Shown here in pieces: positions 57,449-64,000 of a stretch of DNA of 64,000 nucleotides (positions are counted from its first letter, which is position 1; every line of letters starts with the position of its first letter). Location of the stretch: the NCBI GenBank assembly GCA_029641185.1, contig JAPWGK010000003.1:1798001-1862000 (forward strand), in the 5' to 3' direction. A program made the position numbers and the translations under genes. The notes under the pieces are model-generated. The model did not search any database. It was not told where the DNA came from and worked only from the letters and a program-made list of their open reading frames with translations. Source of the stretch: Pseudofabraea citricarpa. Lineage: Eukaryota > Ascomycota > Leotiomycetes > Helotiales > Dermateaceae.

Positions 57449-59201
57449 ATGGCTTCCAGTAAATCAAACGAGGGCCCGCCCCTTGTCATACGCTTTCTTT
57501 CTGGCAATCCAACGGAGCAGCTGGACGATGAGACTAGAAGGGCAGTTCGTTCACACGCCATGTCCCGGGTGCGTAATGTGCAACGTCATCAGAAAAAGCT
57601 AGATATTGAGGAGCGTCGACAAAGGTCACTTTTGAGGACCGTGAAGAGCCTTTGCAGATGCTTGCCGCCTTCAAATGAAGAGATTAACGCCGCCAGTAGC
57701 TCGACAACTCAGAAGGCGCCCAGTAAGACAGCCATAAAACTTGCAGATAGCTACAAGCTCTGCCCTCTGTGTGGTCATGTGCAGTTCTCGGAGCTTTCTC
57801 CGATGGGAAAACTTGATATTCTGCAACGATTATATCCGACGGTAATCGGGTTTCTCGAGGCCGAATTTGATCCATTCGGTGTCATGCCAGAATTGTCGGA
57901 TCGAATGACAGCGCTCGATGCGCATGAGATGAGTGCAATAAAAAACCATGGTTAGTAACCCGATACTATGTTCAGATATGAGTATAGCATTTCCTCAATG
58001 GCAGCACTAACAGTCATGGAGCAATTACATTCTGTTCTCCAGGCGCTATAAAGTCGGTGGTGTTTCCTGAAGCTGTGCGTGATCCAGCATTGTGTATGAG
58101 TATGCTATATTCAAGCTATGCCTATCTTGCTTCCGTGAGGGGATGGATCAATCCGCGTCTAGCCTTCGCTATCAAAACTGCAGCGATTCAACAAATCAAC
58201 TCAAAAGTTGCCAGTCAAACAACGGCCACAAATTCAGAAACTGTGGCTTCTATAGCGTATCTAGCAACTGGTACCTGGGTCAGTAAATTCTACTGAGTAT
58301 AATTGTCGTGAATGAGCTGATCTCTACATAGGCATTTGGTACTCAGTTAGAAGAAGTTCCTGCTCATGAAGCCGGTCTAGAGATGCTAGTGAAGAATCGG
58401 GGTCTCAGCAATTTCCTCGCTGATCCTTTTGGCGAGACTATCCGAAAATACTTGATAATGTGAGCTGCTTTCATCACAGGTTACAGGTATGCACAAAATA
58501 ATAAGATGTTATACTGATAAGTTCTTGGCAGGCATCACCTTCTCATCTGCGCGCTCTCGCTCCAAAGTCCAAGTCTCGCGTTTGAAGTCCAATTTGAAAA
58601 TAACTCCATCACCAGCTCTGAGCCAATTCAGGAATCGCCACTTTTTTGTCCCACGGAAACTTTTTCCAGTATCAGGAACTCCAAAAGCTGCAAGGAAGAA
58701 ATCTTGCAAATCCTATTCTTGGCAAAATCTCTTATCAATGCAGTATTGAGACAACAAGCTTATGGCGACGAGCCCGGCTACCTCACGGAGCTCAGTGCCA
58801 TAAAATCATCAGTTCTTGCAATCATATCGCTGAGAACCATACCTATGAATTACATCCTCGAGAGCTGCTGTATCACGACACATATTATTCTCAACGCTAT
58901 CGAATCAAGAATCCAACTTGTTGACACTAGTGAGATTCTCACCAAGAAGCTGATGGAAGCCCTTAAGAAAACGGACATAGGTTCTACTTGGGGTGACATG
59001 TTAGGGGTGTTGTACTGGGTAGCAATCATCGGATCAGCAGCTAGCCAGGGAAAAGAGGGGCACAGGTTTCTGGATTCTACCCTTGGGCGAGCCATGTTTG
59101 AAATGGGCTTTACCATTACAAATTTCGAGTGTGCGGTGAGGCCAATACACATCTTTGCGGATCTGCAAATGAAACTCAAAGAAAGAGCTGAGCAGCGATG
59201 A
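57449..59201 (+). CDS. Fungal regulatory-like protein (often annotated tachykinin-family)
   Basis: A 511-residue protein; exons 57449-57950, 58043-58278, 58332-58459 and 58532-59201, all GT-AG and in frame. It starts with LVIRFLSGNPTEQLDDETRR followed by AVRSHAMSRVRNVQRHQKKL. This basic N-terminal block is shared by a large fungal group that carries a degenerate fungal-specific transcription-factor-like helical domain but no classic Zn2Cys6 cluster. It has a CxxC pair at CPLCGHVQF. The later helical part (LGVLYWVAIIGSAASQG, RFLDSTLGRAMFEMGF) fits such a domain. A nuclear regulatory role is often assumed for this group and is not shown here. Confidence 0.75.
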
Positions 59202-59747
59202 TAATCAAAAGATTTCTGGGTCGGGTCACTAAATCTATTAATTCTAAGCTAAAATACACATTGCTCGAAATTTGAATCATTGTAGACAGGAAATAGAATT
59301 ATTATTTCTTCTACGTACCCTTACTTCTCAACGCCTAAGGTAAACTGAATTTAAAACTTTGACTGACAAATAAAACAATATTGTGTCTAAATACTCATTC
59401 TGGCGAACGAAGATCATATGTAATTCTAGCACACAGGAAATATCAACGAAACTACTGATTCCCACATTTTTAATCCACGTAATGCAAGATTTATGAAGTT
59501 ATATCTACCGATTGTCGATCCAGTCTAAATTACTGTGTATTGTCGCATTTGAGGTAGCTTATGCTTGAATATGCAGGACCAGTATTCAGCTTCAATCCTT
59601 GCTCAATAAATCCCAAATGTAGCTGACGTTCAGCATTGTACCTCGCCGCACTCCGCATCCAAATTACATAGAAGGATTAAGCCTTACCAGCCTAGTGGGT
59701 GGCTGCTGATGTCAGCCCTGACGTGTTATGCTGGTGATGTCTAAGAC

Positions 59748-60015
59748 GCCATGCCCGATTTAGTAGTCGCTCATCTACAATTCTACTCGCTTGCTGTGAA
59801 AAGCCACAAGCGAGAGCCTTGATTTTTATTCTTTTTGAGTTACATTATGATCCCAGCGGAACTTATAGCTTGAAAATTCGTCAAAGCTCCGGTGCACGTC
59901 ATATGCAAGATGCCATACCCGATTTAGTAGTCGCTCATCTGAAATTCTACTCGCTTGCTACGAAAAGCCATGACCGAGAACCACGCATTTGTGCTGTTTT
60001 GAGTTACATGACGAT
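59748..60015 (+). repeat. Diverged direct duplication with coding-like reading frame
   Basis: Two copies, 59748-59851 and 59912-60015, offset by 164 bp. Both contain CCCGATTTAGTAGTCGCTCA and later GAGTTACAT. In one frame they read nearly the same peptide (PDLVVAHLQFYSLAVKSH versus PDLVVAHLKFYSLATKSH). The first copy runs into a stop after REP; the second stays open longer. This could be a duplicated exon relic. The family is not recognised. Confidence 0.6.
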
Positions 60016-60179
60016 GCTAACCGAACAGATTGGCTGGGAAAAGTCCTCATGGTAAAATCTGAACGATTTTTTCTCTCCATACTACTGGCTACGAGATTCT
60101 TCCTTGGAGATTTGGAATGGTGGTGGTGGTGGTGGACCAGCGATCAAGAGCTGAGAGAGCACAGCCCTCAGCAAAGCTT

Positions 60180-60185
60180 TATAAA
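60180..60185 (+). promoter_or_regulatory. TATA-like box of the secreted protein gene
   Basis: TATAAA, about 115 bp before the ATG at 60298, followed by a pyrimidine- and CAT-rich leader. Position is typical; no other evidence. Confidence 0.4.
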
Positions 60186-60297
60186 AAGGTGCAACCCTCA
60201 CTTGAACTTGTCTCCTTCATTCTACACCATCATCACCATCATTCATCACTTAGAAGAATAACAAATCAGCAGCTTCTTCATTCATCCCTCAGCAGTC

Positions 60298-61399
60298 ATG
60301 TTGTTTTTTAAATCCATTCTTCTGTTCAGCGCTTTTCAGTCTATCTCAGCACAACGCCCAGCAGGTACATCACTATGTGATTATTACACTACGCAGATCT
60401 TCCAGGAAAACACGGCGGCAAATGAGCAGCTACTCATCGCGAGAATGTTCAACGAGGCCGTTCGTGGGAATTACACGGCTCCAAACATTGGTATTCCTGT
60501 GCCTGGGTTTGCTACTCCAGCTTTCTACAACGGGAGTTGGGTCAACCTGATACAATACTTCACTGGTCAGTTGAATAGTACCAACGATGGTGTGACACCA
60601 AATGGTATATCACGTCTGTTCCTGGATGATGGTGGGCCTGCACCATTGGCCATGGATCTTCCATCCTCCGGCAATATCTCGTCTTATCAGTAGTAAGTCG
60701 TTAACCTCTCTCGGCTTGATTAAAACCCAAAAGCGATTGAACAAGGTCTAATATTATACATCTAGCAAACTTTTCACACATGCATATTACCTCTGGGGTG
60801 AACTTCTAGATTGCTCTCAACAAGGCGCCGACGACTTTCCGTTCTACAATGGAAAGCAGAGCATGTACGAGGTTCATAAGTAAAGATCTTTTCTCTCCAT
60901 TCTTTTGGGTCCTATTAGACTAATGAACGGTGTCAATTATTATAGATACATGAACCTGGATCCCCTCGAGCTCGGATTCTTTATCTCCCAGAACGTCCTC
61001 TCGGCATTTGCGATTGGCTTCTCAGAGACTGACGCAGCAGAATTTGGAGACATTCTAAGCAGTCTCTTTGCATATCGCTGTTCACCTCCACGCAAAATAG
61101 CCGATCGAGACCCAGGTCCAACTGCTCTGCAGTCGTGTTGCCTGGCCCCAGAGTGTCCAATCGATCCGAATGGTGGAAATTGCGAACTATATCCTGATCT
61201 TGGGGTATCGCGTGTGCCTGTGAATATTACTGTTCCGGGTGGTGGGAATCAAACGGTGACGCCAAAGCCTACCGGTGTATCCACATCCTCTAGTATTCCT
61301 TCCTCGGATATCTTAACTAGCGGAGGTGGAAGTTTTAGCAACGAGGGGAGAAAGCTTGCTGGTATCGTTGGGATGATTATGTTCGGGATCCTTTTTTAG
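60298..61399 (+). CDS. Secreted, probably GPI-anchored protein of unknown function
   Basis: A 320-residue protein; exons 60298-60692, 60766-60879 and 60946-61399. It has a signal peptide (LFFKSILLFSAFQSISA, residues 2-18) and a Cys-bearing helical body (CDYYTTQIFQENTAANEQLL, then MFNEAVRGNYTAPNIGIPVP, LDDGGPAPLAMDLPSS, MYEVHKYMNLDPLELGFF). A Thr/Ser/Gly-rich tail precedes a terminal hydrophobic stretch (LAGIVGMIMFGILF), a GPI-anchor pattern. Fungal proteins with this layout are common in cell wall fractions, but I know no catalytic assignment for the family. Several Asn-x-Thr/Ser sites suggest glycosylation. Confidence 0.82.
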
Positions 61400-63770
61400 A
61401 ATAATGTGTAGGAGAATCGTGCCAGTGGAGGTCTAAAAATAAATAAGTACGGGGTTGCTGCATGGTCAACAGGGGTCTAATTAGTCTAAGCAATTGATTT
61501 TGGGTTATTATATCCAAATTTTTACTCTATACTCTCCGTAAAAAAAAAAAAAAAAAAAAAAATGGAAACTAGCTACACCTTCGCATTATAGAAACATATT
61601 GTCACCCGATCTCGGTCCATAATCTATACTTCCTTCTTGTGAGAATTTGAACAAATGAAAGGAGAAGGGACATAATTTAGCTCTGATATTACATGGCAGG
61701 GTGACATGATAAACAAAGCCTTGGTCCATACCAATCGCCTTAGCCGAAGTTATATTCTCTTTTGGGTCTCTCATTCAGATGTGGGGGCATCAACCTTCGC
61801 ACTATCATGCAATCTCCCCAGCAGCATAGAAATAAAACAAATCCTCCTACTTTTGCACTGTAAGGCGAAGAGTTTATCAGCGGTTATCCGAAAAAGGAAC
61901 CGGAGGTCCTTAATTAAAGGGCCTAGAGTCAACAGGTGTGACTAAACCATGGCATTTATGAGCTTTAAATTAAAATATTATTTGATGCTTTCAAGAATTA
62001 CAACGCTGCTTGATATTACACAGTCTTGGGGACGAGCAGACACCTACTATCGTAACTTCTTTCACATGATCTAGGGCTAAACTGTGTTGTTAGTCTAAAT
62101 CAGGTGATATAGCGACATAAAATACTCACATTTACGCTACATACAATACCCCCTTTGAGACCTTTATTTTACAATCGAGTCCACTTTCAAGAGCTCAGCA
62201 TGTAGCAATTGGTCCTGTTTCATCGGGTTCCTGTCAGTAAATACGACAAATTGAACAGAATGAAAAAGGATAAGCACATCGATGATCACTCTAGTGGCTT
62301 AGCAGCAGTTGCAGTACAATGTCAGTGCAGTGCCAGTTTGGGGAAGGCTAATGGGAGCTTAAATGTACTGCCACTCTCTCCCCTGTTAGCGCCTCGCTTA
62401 TCTCCACTGTACTTCACACTGATACAGTAGAAAATTCATACTTTTTCCAAAATCACTGGATTAATCATCAGCCCGAGCCCGGTCTTTACCGAGAGGCTAT
62501 GCTACCGTATCACTTACAGCAAGTACCTACATGGGAGATTGGGCAATACGGAGCCTTACGATTAGATTCAGCACCATGTTGTTTGAGGTGATTTTCAAAT
62601 TAAGTTACGGCTCTGGTTCATCCTCATCTTTCAGTGTTTTATTCGCAATTGTTTATTGACGGAAGGGGTGTCACTAGTGCAGGTAAAACTGTTGCCAAAA
62701 TACTATCAGGATGATTATGCTTGTGGCTTCCACTAGGCTGGGTTTGAAATAAGAAATTGTTATGCATTCATTGGGTGTTTATAAAAGCATTGAGTAGTCA
62801 TTCAGCCAATGATGTAAAAGAAGTTTGAATCATCTGTTATCTGATGAATATTTGAAATCCTTTTTCTGTTGACTCGCCCAGTAGTCTTCTACCTCATCTT
62901 AGTGATATATTTTTGGTTTATTAATTGCGGCCGAAAGTTGAGTCTCGGCGAATGGTTCTTCAACGTCAAGCTATCAATACCTATATATTACACGCCGAAG
63001 TAGAATTTTGTTGGGCAAAAAGCTAGGCGGTCTACAAAACATTAGGTATGGAACCTTCGTGGCGAGTATTGGATGAACCCGAAGCTTTTCCCAAGACATA
63101 GGATAACAAAGAACATGAATGTAGATCACTAGGCAAGGTATTCAGGGTTTTAAAAGGGTGCTACTGAGACTGATAGCATTGAGACTAGTGGAAATTGGAA
63201 TGGAGGCAGAGCATCTGGTAGGCCAAGGGGTTGCTTAGAAGAGCATAGCGTCACGGCAAACTTGCCGCAGCGCTTGAGTCGTATACCTGACGACAGTTGT
63301 TGCCCTTGCTTTTCCTATTTCTGCGACATATTCATTCGAGAAGACATCTCGCGTTGTCCATTCATCAGACCGTCATCTATCTGAGCGAAGAGATAATAAA
63401 AATGATCTCTGGGTGTAAAGAGTGACCTCTTCATGCCTTGAAAATCTCCGTGAGTCTTGTTGCACCTGCGCTGGTCTGTTCTCTCTATTGGTATCTTCTC
63501 CAGGCAGATCTTCCTAACTACTTCTAGTCTTTAATCGAAGCCCTCGCACGAAAGTCTACACCGAAGCAATATTTCGCATTCTGGCAACATCGCCTTTATC
63601 ACTATTTCTATGCGAGGGTCTTAATCACCTACAGCAGGTTTCTCTTGCTACTTTTTACCCTTATCAAGCTACAGGCTTAGTAGCCCACCCCAAACACCCA
63701 TTCTACAGCTTTCGCCCGTCGTTACGACTTCCAAACACTGCATCCAGCTACCAGCGCTCTACTCGCAATC
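61400..63770. other. Long intergenic region
   Basis: About 2.4 kb, mostly AT-rich, with no supported gene. A 23-base poly(A) run lies at 61540-61562. Short frames at 61586-61945 and 62209-62430 have no family features. The last few hundred bases (from about 63500) are C-rich and fit a 5' leader and promoter for the CadD-like gene. Confidence 0.5.
61540..61562 (+). repeat. Poly(A) tract
   Basis: A run of 23 A bases, 140 bp downstream of the secreted protein stop codon. It may be a simple-sequence run or the tail of an old retro-insertion; no element body is recognised before it. Confidence 0.7.
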
Positions 63771-64000
63771 ATGCAGTTCGGGAAATCAGTGGGAACTGCG
63801 TGCAGTACCTTCGCTATCACCAATATCGACGACCTGTTCGTCTTGGTTACCTTCTTTGCTGAGGCAGCCACCAGCAAGACTGTGACTCCCCTCAAGATTA
63901 CCATTGGCCAATACATCGGATTCACGATAATCATTACCGTCAGCATGATTGGTTTTGGGGTCGCACTAGTCCTTCCCTCTGAACCCATTGGATTTCTTGG
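63771..64000 (+). CDS. CadD-type cadmium resistance transporter, 5' part
   Basis: The N-terminal 76 codons of a membrane transporter of the CadD/Cad family, cut by the right edge. It starts MQFGKSVGTACSTFAITNID; the following DDLFVLVTFFAEA completes the TNIDDL signature at the end of helix 1. A second helix reads YIGFTIIITVSMIGFGVAL. Bacterial CadD confers cadmium resistance; fungal homologues exist but are little studied. The frame is open without introns to the edge. A long C-rich leader precedes the ATG. Function is inferred from the family. Confidence 0.8.
   Translation, partial: MQFGKSVGTACSTFAITNIDDLFVLVTFFAEAATSKTVTPLKITIGQYIGFTIIITVSMIGFGVALVLPSEPIGFL

Larger units (their letters stand above)
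59202..60297. other. Intergenic region with duplicated segment
   Basis: About 1.1 kb. It holds a diverged 104-bp direct duplication (59748-59851 and 59912-60015), a TGG/GGT microsatellite at 60119-60136, a TATAAA at about 60180 and a CAT-rich leader before the ATG at 60298. No complete gene is supported. Confidence 0.55.

Noticed and set aside
61540..61562. Poly(A) tract as proof of a retrocopy
   Set aside because: The upstream gene keeps its introns and no retroelement body or target duplication is visible.

Overview
The window looks like euchromatic DNA from a filamentous ascomycete (Pezizomycotina). Genes are split by short introns of about 45-75 bp with GT-AG borders. Typical fungal families are present: a HET-domain protein, a Zn2Cys6 regulator, a secreted rhamnogalacturonan hydrolase, a secreted intradiol dioxygenase and a raffinose synthase-like GH36 relic. 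The gene mix would fit a plant-associated Leotiomycete or Sordariomycete, but that placement is only an inference. No tRNA, rRNA, CRISPR or operon-like structure was recognised.

Left part (1-31 kb): two divergent cation diffusion facilitator genes of different metal classes (Zn-type, cut by the window edge; Mn-type). They are followed by a secreted GH28 rhamnogalacturonan hydrolase, an SDR, an aldehyde dehydrogenase, a 242-bp MITE with a TTA duplication, a GRE2-like reductase, the CCT5 chaperonin subunit, a CCCH zinc-finger/2EXR fusion protein, a small conserved unknown, a HET protein and a cytochrome P450.

Middle part (31-50 kb): a PAQR receptor with a GC-AG intron, then a block with an uncharacterised membrane protein, an SDR with an altered active site, a PLP aminotransferase, a small kinase-like protein, an MDR oxidoreductase and a divergent Zn2Cys6 regulator. 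The promoter shared by the last two carries three copies of CGGACCT. The block ends in a second, internally deleted and frameshifted copy of the same membrane-protein family, in inverted orientation. This is the best candidate for a small, regulator-controlled, backbone-free metabolic cluster. A SAM methyltransferase follows.

Right part (50-64 kb): two more decayed genes lie side by side, an ankyrin-repeat gene and a GH36 raffinose synthase-like gene with a nonsense codon at a conserved Gln position. Beyond them are an intact secreted intradiol dioxygenase, a fungal regulatory-like protein, a diverged 104-bp direct duplication, a probably GPI-anchored secreted protein and the start of a CadD-type cadmium transporter running off the right edge. 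Three consecutive broken genes between 47 and 55 kb mark a decaying accessory segment. Most exon joins given here keep frame and family motifs, but none was confirmed by transcripts or database search.
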